From NCBI RefSeq assembly GCF_025452095.1, contig NZ_CP104877.1:1240001-1304000 (forward strand): a stretch of 64,000 bases of DNA. The letters are read 5' to 3'. This document shows positions 16,648 through 25,343 of the stretch, piece by piece; the first letter of the stretch is position 1, and every line of letters starts with the position of its first letter. The notes below the pieces were generated by a model, which worked only from the letters and a program-made list of their open reading frames with translations, ran no database searches and was not told the origin of the DNA. The stretch is from Paenarthrobacter sp. JL.01a (lineage in GTDB: Bacteria; Actinomycetota; Actinomycetes; Actinomycetales; Micrococcaceae). Position numbers and translations under genes: made by a program.

Positions 16648-17919
16648 TCAGGCTTCCTTGGAAATGACCTCTTTGGTGGAGGTGACTTCGTCCGGCTTGA
16701 GCTCGTTGTTGTTGCGCTGGAAGTTCTTCAGCAACAGACCGGTGATGGAACGCTTGCCCTGGGACTTGTTGTAGACATCGAAGGCGACGGCTGCCAGCAG
16801 CACCAGGCCCTTGATGATCTGGGTAAGGTCGGCGCCAACGCCCAGCAGCTGGAGTCCGTTGTTGAGGACGGCCATGACCAGGCCACCGACGATCGAGCCG
16901 ATCACGGTACCAACACCACCGGTGACGGCTGCGCCACCGATGAAGACGGCTGCGATGGCGTCCAGTTCCCAGCCGACGCCGTCGAACGGGCCCGACGCCG
17001 TGGAACGGCCAACGAAGATCATGCCGGCCAGGCCCGCCAGGACGGACATGTTCATCATGACCATGAAGTTGACCTTCTTGGACTGGACACCGGACAGCTC
17101 GGCCGCGTGGCGGTTGCCACCCACGGCGTAAACGTGGCGGCCCAGGACGGTCTTGTCTGCGATGAAACCGTAGATGAGAACCAGGACAGCCAGGATCAGG
17201 CCCGGAATGGGGAAGGAGGTACCGGGGCGGCCGGTGGCAAACAGGTACGTGGCGTAAAGGATGGCGCCGCAGATCAGGACCAGCTTGGTGACCTCGACCC
17301 AGAGTTCGGGAACGTCGGCGCCGAGGGCTTTGTTGGCAGCGCGGGCACGGAGGGACATGATGATGACGAACGCGGCGGCAACGATGCCAAGGAGCAACGT
17401 GAGGTTGTTGAATCCGGTGTTTGGTCCGATTTCAGGCAGGTAACCGGAGCCGAGGAACTGGAAGTCCTTGGAAACGGGGATGGTGTTGGACTTGCCGACG
17501 AACTGGTTGAAACCGCGGAACAGGAGCATGCCCGCCAGTGTCACGATGAACGCGGGGATGCCCACGTAGGCCACCCAGAACCCTTGCCAGGCGCCGATCA
17601 CAGCACCCAAGAGCAGGCCGAAAATCACGCCGGCCCACCAGGGGAGTCCCCAGTCCCGCATTGCAAGGGCCACGAAAACGCCCACGAATGCTGCGACGGA
17701 ACCCACGGACAGGTCGATGTGGCCGGCGATGATCACCAGGACCATGCCGATGGCCAGGATGAGGATGTAGGAGTTGCCGTTGAAGAGGTTGATCACGTTG
17801 CCGGGGGTCAACGTGCGGCCGTCCGTGAAGATCTGGAAGAAGACGATAAGTGCCACCAGGGCGAAGATCATGCCGAACTGGCGGGTATTGCCACCAAATA
17901 GCTTCTTGAGCGCGTTCAT
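16648..17919 (-). CDS. mmsB: Sugar ABC importer permease, MmsB/GguB type
   Basis: A 423-aa permease of the BPD_transp_2 family with about 10-12 hydrophobic segments. Conserved pieces are IIAGHIDLSVGSVAAFVG (residues about 62-80), the cytoplasmic loop AVGGNRHAAELSGV, and GTVIGSIVGGLVMAVLNNGL. The length of over 400 residues fits the MmsB/GguB subgroup rather than RbsC (about 320). It forms the membrane channel with MmsA. It lies between ATPase and binding-protein genes with 45- and 58-bp spacers, so it is part of one operon. Confidence 0.88.
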   Translation of the reverse strand: MNALKKLFGGNTRQFGMIFALVALIVFFQIFTDGRTLTPGNVINLFNGNSYILILAIGMVLVIIAGHIDLSVGSVAAFVGVFVALAMRDWGLPWWAGVIFGLLLGAVIGAWQGFWVAYVGIPAFIVTLAGMLLFRGFNQFVGKSNTIPVSKDFQFLGSGYLPEIGPNTGFNNLTLLLGIVAAAFVIIMSLRARAANKALGADVPELWVEVTKLVLICGAILYATYLFATGRPGTSFPIPGLILAVLVLIYGFIADKTVLGRHVYAVGGNRHAAELSGVQSKKVNFMVMMNMSVLAGLAGMIFVGRSTASGPFDGVGWELDAIAAVFIGGAAVTGGVGTVIGSIVGGLVMAVLNNGLQLLGVGADLTQIIKGLVLLAAVAFDVYNKSQGKRSITGLLLKNFQRNNNELKPDEVTSTKEVISKEA

Positions 17920-17964
17920 TGTTTTGGTCCTTGTGTCAGGAAGGGGCGGGGCTGGGCCAAAGGG

Positions 17965-19521
17965 TCAAGCTGCTTTGCGGGAGGAAGTCATCAGCTTCAT
18001 GAGGCTTTCCTGGCTTGCTTCGTTCTTGTCGAGGACACCGGTGATGGCGCCTTCGAAGATGGTGTAGATGCGGTCGGACAGGCCCAGGAGTTCTGGAAGC
18101 TCCGAGGAAATGACAATCACTCCCTTGCCTTGGTTCGCCAGCCTCTGGATGATGCCGTAGATCTCATACTTGGCGCCGACGTCAATGCCACGTGTGGGTT
18201 CATCCAGGATCAGCAGGTCCGGGTCGGTGAACATCCACTTGGCCAGGACCACCTTCTGCTGGTTGCCGCCGGAGAGTTTGGCTACGCCTTCCTCAACCGA
18301 TGGGGTCTTGGTCCGGAGCGACTTCCGGTATTCCTCCGCGACGCTGAACTCCTTGCGGTCATCCACTACGGAGTAGTTGCTGATGGCGCGAAGGTTGGCA
18401 GCGACGGTGGTCGTCTTGATGTCATCCAGCAGGTTCAGCCCGAGCGATTTCCGGTCTTCGGTCACGTAGCCGAGTCCGGCGTCGATGGCGGCGCGGACGC
18501 TGCGGATCTGGATCGGCTTGCCGTCCTTGTAGATCTGGCCCTTGATGAAACGGCCGTAGGAGTGGCCGAACACCGAGCGTGCCAGTTCCGTGCGGCCGGC
18601 GCCCATGAGGCCCGCGAAACCAACGATTTCGCCGCGGCGCACAAAGAAGTTGGAGCCCTTGCAGATGAGGCGGTCCTGGATCTGCGGGTGGCCCACGGTC
18701 CAGTCCTTGACCTCGAAGAAGACCTCGCCGATCTTCGGTTCGTGGTCCGGGAAGCGGGACTCGAGCGTCCGGCCGACCATGCCCTTGATGATGCGGTCTT
18801 CGTCCACGCCGTCGCGCTTGACGTTCAGGGTTTCAATCGACTTGCCGTCGCGGATGATGGTGATCTCGTCCGCGATCTGCTCGATCTCGTTGAGCTTGTG
18901 GGAAATGATGATGGAGGTGATGCCGCGGCCCTTGAGGCCGAGGATCAGGTCCAGCAGGTGCTGGGAGTCCGATTCGTTCAGGGCCGCCGTGGGCTCGTCC
19001 AGGATCAGCAGCTTCACGGACTTGTTCAGCGCCTTGGCAATTTCCACCAGCTGCTGCTTTCCGACGCCGATTTCCTTGATGGGGGTATCCGGGTCTTCCC
19101 GCAGGCCTACGCGTGCCAGGAGTTCGAGGGAACGCTTGCGGGCCTCTGCCCAGTCAATGACGCCCCACTTTGTGGGTTCGTTGCCCAGGAAGATGTTTTC
19201 CATGATGGAAAGTTCCGGGATCAGCGCCAGCTCCTGGTGGATGATCACGATGCCGGCTGCTTCACTGGCCCGGATGTCCTTGAACTGCTGCGTCTCGGCC
19301 TGGTACACGATGTCGCCGGTGTAGCTGCCGTAGGGGTAAACCCCGGACAGGACCTTCATCAGCGTGGATTTGCCTGCACCGTTCTCGCCACAAATCGCGT
19401 GGATCTCGCCGGCCATAACGCGCAGGCTTACATTCGACAAGGCTTTCACTCCAGGGAATTCCTTGGTGATGGAGCGCATCTCCAACAGGATGGGCTCGCC
19501 TTGCGTGTCGAGGGATGTCAT
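17965..19521 (-). CDS. mmsA: Sugar ABC importer ATPase with two nucleotide-binding domains, MmsA/GguA type
   Basis: A 518-aa protein made of two fused ABC domains, as in RbsA/XylG/GguA. The first has Walker [10 protein letters not shown] (about 43-51), a degenerate signature region [15 protein letters not shown], and Walker [12 protein letters not shown]. The second has the degenerate Walker A position GLMGAGRTE and an intact signature [14 protein letters not shown] with [14 protein letters not shown]. It powers sugar import with MmsB and the ChvE-like lipoprotein. It is the first gene of the operon; the promoter region upstream carries a box shared with the ROK regulator gene. Confidence 0.92.
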   Translation of the reverse strand: MTSLDTQGEPILLEMRSITKEFPGVKALSNVSLRVMAGEIHAICGENGAGKSTLMKVLSGVYPYGSYTGDIVYQAETQQFKDIRASEAAGIVIIHQELALIPELSIMENIFLGNEPTKWGVIDWAEARKRSLELLARVGLREDPDTPIKEIGVGKQQLVEIAKALNKSVKLLILDEPTAALNESDSQHLLDLILGLKGRGITSIIISHKLNEIEQIADEITIIRDGKSIETLNVKRDGVDEDRIIKGMVGRTLESRFPDHEPKIGEVFFEVKDWTVGHPQIQDRLICKGSNFFVRRGEIVGFAGLMGAGRTELARSVFGHSYGRFIKGQIYKDGKPIQIRSVRAAIDAGLGYVTEDRKSLGLNLLDDIKTTTVAANLRAISNYSVVDDRKEFSVAEEYRKSLRTKTPSVEEGVAKLSGGNQQKVVLAKWMFTDPDLLILDEPTRGIDVGAKYEIYGIIQRLANQGKGVIVISSELPELLGLSDRIYTIFEGAITGVLDKNEASQESLMKLMTSSRKAA

Positions 19522-19589
19522 CAGCCCTTACGCCTCCAATGCATGACTTCGTTGTCGGCCCCGCAAACGGCGGAGCTGTCTGATGAAAA

Positions 19590-19639
19590 AGTAAACTGGA
19601 TCACCTATCTTGTCGTCAAGACTTGAACGCATGATCCAG
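19590..19639 (-). promoter_or_regulatory. Promoter and candidate ROK operator of the sugar ABC operon
   Basis: On the minus strand TTGACG (19619-19614) and TTTACT (19595-19590), 18 nt apart, form a plausible promoter. Overlapping the -35 is TCAAGACTTGA (19616-19626), a perfect 11-bp palindrome. Outside it, CTGGATCA (19596-19603) and TGATCCAG (19632-19639) form an 8-bp inverted repeat. The 22 nt at 19607-19628 match 18 of 22 positions upstream of the ROK gene (20867-20888). Binding by that regulator is inferred. Confidence 0.6.
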
Positions 19640-19651
19640 CTAACGATTTCG

Positions 19652-20842
19652 TTACCTACCGGTAATACCGGCGTGCTGGAACACCAGCGCGGCCGCTCCG
19701 AGGGCTTCCGCGCGGGCTCCGAGGGACGACATCGCCAGGTGTGTCGTCTCGCCGACGACCGGCACGGCGTGGCGCACAAGGCCCCTGCGGATGGGGTCCA
19801 GCAGGAGGTCCCCGAGCCCCGCCAGCGGGCCTCCAACGACGATCACTTCGGGGTTGATCAGGTTCGAGACATTGCCCAGTGCCCGCCCGACTGCCAGGCC
19901 GGCGTCGTCGACAACGCGTTGGGTCGCCGAGTCTCCGGCGAGGCAATTGCGGACGATATCCAGCGGCGTCAACAAGGTGTCCTGACCACGCCCTAGCAAC
20001 TCGATCATGGTGGTGGTGGACGCTATCGTTTCGAGGCAACCCCTGTTGCCGCAGCGGCACACCAGGCCGTGTTCGTGGATGGTCGCGTGCCCGATTTCTC
20101 CCGTGATGCCCACGTTGCCGTAGTACGGGAATCCGTTGAGGATAAGCCCGGCGCCGATACCCGAACCGATCTTGAGGAACATCAGGTTGGAGACCCCGCT
20201 GTGCGGACCCCAGGTCACTTCGGACAAGGCGCCCAGATTGGCGTCGTTATCAACAAAGACGGGGCAGTTGAGGGCCTCTTCCAAGCGGTGGAGGATGTCG
20301 ATGCCTACCCACTCGGGCAGGATGGCGCCCTGTGCCACGGTGCCCGATCTCCGGTCGATGGGGCCGGGAATGCCGGCGCCCGCGCCTACTACCGCCGTGC
20401 GGTCGATGCCGTTTTCACGGAGCAGTTTTTCGAGCAGCCGGACTGCGGCGGCGATGCCTTCCTCTGCCTGGTGACCCAGCGGCAATTCGATGTAATCCTC
20501 GGCAATGACGTGATAGCCCAGCGATGCCAGGACCACCCGGAGGTGGCGGCGCCCGAAGTCGATTCCGACGGCGACCGCCCCGTTGCTGTTCAGCCTGACG
20601 TTGGTTGCCCGGCGGCCGGAACTTGTGGTCGGCTCAGTGGAGACAAGGCCGGCGTCCTGCATGATTTTGACGATGTTGGAGATCGTGGCGGTGGAGAGCC
20701 CGGTCTGCCGCGACAGCTCTGCCTGCGTCGAGGGCCCGCTCAGCAAGCACTCGATGATGCGTTGCTGATTAAGGTGGCGGAGCGCGGACTGCGAGCCGGG
20801 TTTTCTTGGGTGGCTCTTCGTTGAGCGCTGCGTAGCGGGCAT
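19652..20842 (-). CDS. ROK-family transcriptional regulator (NagC/XylR type)
   Basis: A 396-aa regulator. The N-terminal winged helix-turn-helix is at about 22-80 (TQAELSRQTGLSTATISNIVKIM), followed by a sugar-kinase-like ROK domain (VGIDFGRRHL; DNDANLGALSE) with the zinc motif CRCGNRGCLE and GEIGHATI. Such proteins usually repress sugar uptake or catabolic operons and respond to a sugar or sugar phosphate. It is encoded immediately upstream of, and in the same direction as, the sugar ABC operon. Shared boxes before both genes suggest it controls both. The ATG at 20842 has no clear SD. Confidence 0.9.
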   Translation of the reverse strand: MPATQRSTKSHPRKPGSQSALRHLNQQRIIECLLSGPSTQAELSRQTGLSTATISNIVKIMQDAGLVSTEPTTSSGRRATNVRLNSNGAVAVGIDFGRRHLRVVLASLGYHVIAEDYIELPLGHQAEEGIAAAVRLLEKLLRENGIDRTAVVGAGAGIPGPIDRRSGTVAQGAILPEWVGIDILHRLEEALNCPVFVDNDANLGALSEVTWGPHSGVSNLMFLKIGSGIGAGLILNGFPYYGNVGITGEIGHATIHEHGLVCRCGNRGCLETIASTTTMIELLGRGQDTLLTPLDIVRNCLAGDSATQRVVDDAGLAVGRALGNVSNLINPEVIVVGGPLAGLGDLLLDPIRRGLVRHAVPVVGETTHLAMSSLGARAEALGAAALVFQHAGITGR

Positions 20843-21146
20843 GACAAGAAGATTGCCCCAGAAAACATGTTGTAGTCAAGAAGTGAACACAGCGAGTCAA
20901 CCTTCACCGAGATACTCCAACGCAAACGTGCCCGCTATGTACCCCTTCCGAGGCCCCTAATGCGCCCTATCGCCAACTTTTACGACGCAGAGCGGGCCGC
21001 GCAAGAAGGGAAGGCGTGCAATGAGTCCCACGTACGGGGCCTGCGGGTCCAATTGCCCCGCGGCACGCGTCAAAGCCGGGCCTAGGCTTGAGGCAAGAAG
21101 ATGTCCCTGCGCGTGAACGGCGGGGATCAGGCGAAACAAGGTGGTA
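20843..21146. promoter_or_regulatory. Divergent intergenic region between ROK regulator and nitrilase genes
   Basis: About 304 bp without a credible gene. The ROK side contains, at 20867-20888 (minus strand), a 22-nt box with TTCTTGACTACAACAT that matches the sugar operon promoter region at 18 of 22 positions. Its TTGACT could be the -35 of the ROK gene. The nitrilase side carries AAGGTGG as a ribosome-binding site at about 21138-21144. Nothing else is recognised. Confidence 0.5.
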
Positions 21147-21992
21147 ATGATGCTGCTCGCAATCCTGCAGGCGAACGCTTCCGTTTTGGACGTGGACGCC
21201 AATCTGCGCACTATTGAGGACGCAGCCAAGCGTGCCTCCAACGCGGGGGCCGGCCTGCTCCTCACTCCGGAGCTGTTCCCTGTCGGATATGCGCCATTGC
21301 GCCTGCACGCGGAGTTGGACGCCGCAACACTCCCGTCGATCCGGGAACGCCTCGCCACCATTGCCCGCACCCACAGGATCGGCTTGGTCTACAGTCTCCC
21401 GGCGCTGGCGCAGGCGCAGATTCAGGAGCAGGACGACGACGCCGCGCAGCCGCCTCAGGCTGACGACGCATGGCACATCACGGCTACTTTGCTGGACGCC
21501 GGCGGCAACGAGGTCCTCAATTATGCCAAGGTCCACCTCTTCGGTCCCGAAGAGCACAAGGCGTTCGTCGGCGCTGAAGAACCTCCCGCCGTCGTGGATT
21601 TCAACGGAATCCGCACGTCGATGCTGATCTGCTACGACGTCGAGTTCCCTGAAGCGGTGCGTGCCGCAGCCACCCGCGGCGCCGAACTCCTGCTTGTTCC
21701 GACAGCGCTGTCGGCAGGGTTCGACAACGTGCCGCAGGTGCTGATCCGCGCCCGCGCCCTGGAGAGCCAGCTGAATGTGGCCTACGCCAACCACTCAGGG
21801 CATGAGGACGTGTACAACTTCCTGGGTGGCAGCGTGGTGGCCGCTCCTGACGGTTCCTTGCTGGCTGCCGCGGGGGAGGGTGCAGCATTGCTGTTCGCCG
21901 AGGTCGGCACGGAAATGGTCAAGGCCGCCCGTGAGGAAGTCCCGTACCTGCGCGAGCGCAGGCCGGAACTGTACAACGAATGGGACCGCTAG
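21147..21992 (+). CDS. Nitrilase-superfamily C-N hydrolase
   Basis: A 281-aa protein with the Glu-Lys-Cys triad of the superfamily: Glu42 in LLTPELFPVGY, Lys128 in NYAKVHLFG and Cys162 in MLICYDVEFPE. It hydrolyses a carbon-nitrogen bond, probably an amide; members include aliphatic amidases and R-amide hydrolases (branch 5-like). An acidic/Gln-rich insert, QIQEQDDDAAQPPQADD (about 91-107), is unusual. I chose the ATG at 21147 after AAGGTGG; another ATG follows directly. The gene's TAG interlocks with the stop of the convergent membrane-protein gene (4-bp overlap). Confidence 0.85.
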   Translation: MMLLAILQANASVLDVDANLRTIEDAAKRASNAGAGLLLTPELFPVGYAPLRLHAELDAATLPSIRERLATIARTHRIGLVYSLPALAQAQIQEQDDDAAQPPQADDAWHITATLLDAGGNEVLNYAKVHLFGPEEHKAFVGAEEPPAVVDFNGIRTSMLICYDVEFPEAVRAAATRGAELLLVPTALSAGFDNVPQVLIRARALESQLNVAYANHSGHEDVYNFLGGSVVAAPDGSLLAAAGEGAALLFAEVGTEMVKAAREEVPYLRERRPELYNEWDR

Positions 21993-22267
21993 GCTCCGCT
22001 CTGGATCCGCTTGCGGTGGACGCGGATGAGGTTGGCCAGGGAGACGATGAACCCGATGGTCAGCAACAGGCCGAGGATGGCACCGTTTGCGATGTCGAGT
22101 CCGAACCGGAAACCCCCGTCAGCGGTGTTCTGCAGGTCAAGATGAGCTGCTTTGACGATTCCATGGCCGGAGAGCGCGCCCGTTGCGAACCAAAGGAGCA
22201 GGGCCACTCCGAACGCGGCGGCGATCCACACCCGTAGTTTGGGGGTGACTGTGGGCAGCTTGGACAC
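21989..22267 (-). CDS. Small two-helix membrane protein, function unknown
   Basis: A 92-aa protein with hydrophobic helices at about residues 12-32 and 60-82 and a basic C-terminus (IRVHRKRIQ). I do not recognise a family. The GTG at 22267 is preceded by a perfect AAGGAG 6 nt upstream and is therefore preferred to the longer frame from 22342. It converges on the nitrilase gene with overlapping stop codons and is preceded by about 150 bp of non-coding DNA. The clear translation signal makes it a real gene. Confidence 0.65.
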   Translation of the reverse strand: MSKLPTVTPKLRVWIAAAFGVALLLWFATGALSGHGIVKAAHLDLQNTADGGFRFGLDIANGAILGLLLTIGFIVSLANLIRVHRKRIQSGA

Positions 22268-22415
22268 TTGTTGCTCCTTGTGGGTCGTACGCGGGTGGTG
22301 TTCCTGAAGCGTACGATTCACGAGGCTCTCCCTAGACGCCATGCAGCCAAATTAGGTGGCGAAAACGGGAAAGATGAGTGGTGGAAGCGGCTTGCACAGA
22401 CGGATTGGGCTTCAT

Positions 22416-24023
22416 CTAGGTGGTGCCCACAGGATCAGTCCCGACCAACTCGTCCACGTACTGCAGCGCGATCCACAGCTCGGCCCGGACCTGCGCCTGG
22501 TTGAGGTCCATGTCCAGGAGTTCGCCCAGAACGCCGATCTGCCGCCGGACGCTGTTGCGGTGCAGGCCAAGGAGCTTCGCGGAGCCGTCCCAGCTGCCGT
22601 TTTCGCTCAGCCAACCCCGCAGGACGCATAAGAGCGGATCCCTCCGGTCCGGTTCCAGGGCCAGCAACGGTGCCAGCAGACGCTCGGCGAGCATGGTCCC
22701 TGCCTCGCGGCCCAACAATCCGGTGACGGACCAGGTCACTTCATCCACCCGGGTGCTGACACCAGTGGAGGCCACGCGGCTTCGCAGTGAGCTTGCACGC
22801 TGGTAGGCCGCCGAGAGGCCATGAAGTTCCGTGGGCTCGCCGATCACCAGGCGCCAGCCGAGCTTTTCGACATCGGCTAACAGGGAATCGTCCACCTTCA
22901 GGCGGGTGATGGCCGCGAAGCCGTACTCGGTGATCTCCACAAGCTTGGTATCGAACAGCCGGCGCCACTGCAGGACCTCGCGCACGGGGCCATCGTCCGC
23001 CGCCCCCTCCACGCGGATCCCCTGAATCACGCGCATCTGGGCGGACCGGGTGGACGACAGGCTCTGGGCCAGCAGATCCTTCAGGCCATTGACGTGTTTC
23101 GTTCCGCCGGACACCAGCGACTCGGGATGCAGCAACATCGCCGTGGCCAGCTGGCTGGGGGCAAGGGAGCCGCTGGTCCGCTGCCGGACCAACAATTCCA
23201 ACAACCCCACGGCGGCCTGGACCACATTGTTCTGCGCAGGAGAGAGGGGAGCGTCCGAACCCAGGATCAACGCACCGAGGTTGGCGTCTTTGGTGCTGCG
23301 GAGCGGGTGCCCGAACACCAGCGCTGAACCCGGTTGTTCGAACCCGTCCATCTCCACGCGTGGACCGCTGCCGGACAGCAACCGCTCGAGCATCGGTGCC
23401 AGCAAGGAGTGTTCGACGCCGGTGCTGCCGCCGGCGTTGTGCCCACGCGCCCGGACCCGCCCGTCAGCCCCCACCAGCAGTGCCCACACCGGCACGCGTT
23501 GGACGAGGGCGGCCAGCAGTTCGTGTTCGGGCCTGGGGGAGAGGACCGCGCGCATGAGCTGACGGTTGGTTTCGGCGAGCTGCCGGAAAACGCGGGCGTT
23601 GTCCGATTCCAGCAGCTGCGAGAATTCCAGCCCGATGGCCGCGAAAGGCACCGATTCCGGGACCTCGAACAAGGTGAGGTTGTGCGTGCGGCACGCTTCG
23701 ATCAGCGCGGCGGGAACGGCGTCGAAATAGGGCCTGATACCGAAGCCGAGAGCGGCAACTTTCGCAGCCACCAGGCGCCGGACGTAGGCGTCCACCTTCG
23801 CCGCCGAGCCACCCTTCCCAAGGAAAGGCAGCCCGGCGGTGAGGAGGAACTCGCCCTCCGGCAGGTAGGGCGTGGGGTCTTCCAGCTCACTGGGTTCCAC
23901 CCACCTCAGCAACGACGCGCCGCTGCCGCCGTCGTGAAGCATGGTCAACTCCGGCGGCAGCTGCTCAACGAACTGTTCGAGCGTGACGAAACTGAGGCGG
24001 GCGGTGGCGGGCTCAGGCGACAT
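22416..24023 (-). CDS. PucR-family transcriptional regulator
   Basis: A 535-aa regulator. The N-terminal PucR domain (about 10-130: LEQFVEQLPPELTMLHDGG, YLPEGEFLLTAGL) precedes a GGDEF-like central region. The C-terminal PucR HTH_30 domain has GSAKLLGLHRNSVRRQIGVLGELL and ELWIALQYVD. PucR proteins activate catabolic genes for purines, amines or amino acids. Its ATG at 24023 lies inside the 3' end of the alanine racemase gene, so the two are co-transcribed. The divergent permease-oxidase genes are the natural target; this is inferred from context. Confidence 0.88.
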   Translation of the reverse strand: MSPEPATARLSFVTLEQFVEQLPPELTMLHDGGSGASLLRWVEPSELEDPTPYLPEGEFLLTAGLPFLGKGGSAAKVDAYVRRLVAAKVAALGFGIRPYFDAVPAALIEACRTHNLTLFEVPESVPFAAIGLEFSQLLESDNARVFRQLAETNRQLMRAVLSPRPEHELLAALVQRVPVWALLVGADGRVRARGHNAGGSTGVEHSLLAPMLERLLSGSGPRVEMDGFEQPGSALVFGHPLRSTKDANLGALILGSDAPLSPAQNNVVQAAVGLLELLVRQRTSGSLAPSQLATAMLLHPESLVSGGTKHVNGLKDLLAQSLSSTRSAQMRVIQGIRVEGAADDGPVREVLQWRRLFDTKLVEITEYGFAAITRLKVDDSLLADVEKLGWRLVIGEPTELHGLSAAYQRASSLRSRVASTGVSTRVDEVTWSVTGLLGREAGTMLAERLLAPLLALEPDRRDPLLCVLRGWLSENGSWDGSAKLLGLHRNSVRRQIGVLGELLDMDLNQAQVRAELWIALQYVDELVGTDPVGTT

Positions 24024-25245
24024 TGCCCTGCCCGGCGGAAGCCGGCTCCTGGTAGTCGGGGCATTCGTAAGCACTGGTGGAATAGGCGCGGGGGAGGCGT
24101 GGCGCTATCCGGTTGATGATTTCGTCGCCGTGGCTGCCGATGGCGGCGCCCCAGTCGTCGGCGCTCGCGGCCCCTGTGGAGGGATCGCCGAAAAGCACAG
24201 CGGTGTCACCGACGGCAATGCCGGAGGCGTCCGGTCCGAGATCCACCATGAACTGGTCCATGCAGACTTTGCCGATCACGGGGACACTGCGGCCGGCGAT
24301 GTTCACTACGGAACGGCCGCTGATGCCCTTGGGAATGCCGTCGGCGTAGCCCAACGGGATGAGTCCGAGGTACCGGGGTTCGTAGGTGATGGCCTGGTGT
24401 TCGTAACTCACGCCTGTGCCTGCGGGGACTTTTTTGACCATCACCAGCGGTGCCGTGACGCTCAGTGCTGGGCGCAGCCCGAAATCGGCGGGGTCCAGGT
24501 GGTCAGCGGGAGCGAGGCCATAGATTGCCAGCCCGGCGCGGACCATGTCGAAGTGGAATTCAGGCCGGTCCAGGATGTTCGCGGAGCTCGAAACGTGCCT
24601 GAGTTCCGGGGTCAGCCCGGCCTCACGGGCCTCACGGACGGCGTCCTCGAACTCAGCCACAGCGGCCGCGTTGCCCGGGTGGGCGGGGACATCGGCCCAG
24701 GCCAAGTGGGTCCAAAGGCCCCGGACGCGCAGGGTGCCGTCGAGCTCCGCTTGCCGTGCCTGCGCCACGAGCTCCGGCCAGTCTTCCTTGCGTGCGCCGC
24801 CGCGGCTCAGGCCGCTGTCCAGTTCGAGATGCACGACGGCGGGACGGCCCAGGCGGGACGCGATGCCTGCCAGTACCTCCAGTTGGCCGACGCTGCCGAG
24901 GGAGACGTCGATGTCGTTTTCCAGTGCTTCAAGAATGGTGGCGCTTGTCTGGGATGCCAGATAGAGCCAGGAAAGTATGGGCAGGGTGATCCCCGCCTTG
25001 CGGAGGGCGATTGCTTCCGTGAGCTGGGCGGTCCCCAGCCAGTCGGCCCCGGCTTCTGCCGCCGTACGGGCAACTTCCACCAAGCCATGCCCGTAGGCGT
25101 TGCCCTTGACGACGGCCATGAAAAACGGCGCTTCAGTGCGCTTTTTCAGGGCTTTGACATTGTCTGAAATAGCAGACAGATCAACGGTGACCTGCCCGGA
25201 GAGGACCGCCGTGGCGGGCTCTTGATAGTGTGCATTACGTCTCAT
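24013..25245 (-). CDS. alr: Alanine racemase family enzyme (fold-type III PLP)
   Basis: A 410-aa PLP enzyme. Lys47 in VVKGNAYGHG is the Schiff-base lysine. The second catalytic base should be the Tyr in GVSYEHQA. Other marks are ELDSGLSRGG, LGYADGIPKG and GKVCMDQFMVDLG. It interconverts L- and D-alanine for peptidoglycan, or another amino acid if it is a broad-specificity racemase. Genomic context favours a catabolic role: it is coupled to a pucR gene and divergent from an amino-acid permease and an oxidase. Whether it is the cell's only Alr cannot be seen. The ATG at 25245 lies 98 bp from the divergent permease start. Confidence 0.88.
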   Translation of the reverse strand: MRRNAHYQEPATAVLSGQVTVDLSAISDNVKALKKRTEAPFFMAVVKGNAYGHGLVEVARTAAEAGADWLGTAQLTEAIALRKAGITLPILSWLYLASQTSATILEALENDIDVSLGSVGQLEVLAGIASRLGRPAVVHLELDSGLSRGGARKEDWPELVAQARQAELDGTLRVRGLWTHLAWADVPAHPGNAAAVAEFEDAVREAREAGLTPELRHVSSSANILDRPEFHFDMVRAGLAIYGLAPADHLDPADFGLRPALSVTAPLVMVKKVPAGTGVSYEHQAITYEPRYLGLIPLGYADGIPKGISGRSVVNIAGRSVPVIGKVCMDQFMVDLGPDASGIAVGDTAVLFGDPSTGAASADDWGAAIGSHGDEIINRIAPRLPRAYSTSAYECPDYQEPASAGQGNVA

Positions 25246-25343
25246 GGTTGAACACTATAGGTCATTTTGCACCGTGGTGAGAGGTGGCTCACATGCCAGT
25301 CTTGTGGAGGGGAAATCGAAACTACTTGGAAGGGACGTCAAGG

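Noticed and set aside
16189..19626. Long + strand frames opposite the sugar ABC operon
   Set aside because: Shadows of the minus-strand genes chvE, mmsB and mmsA, whose motifs are unambiguous.
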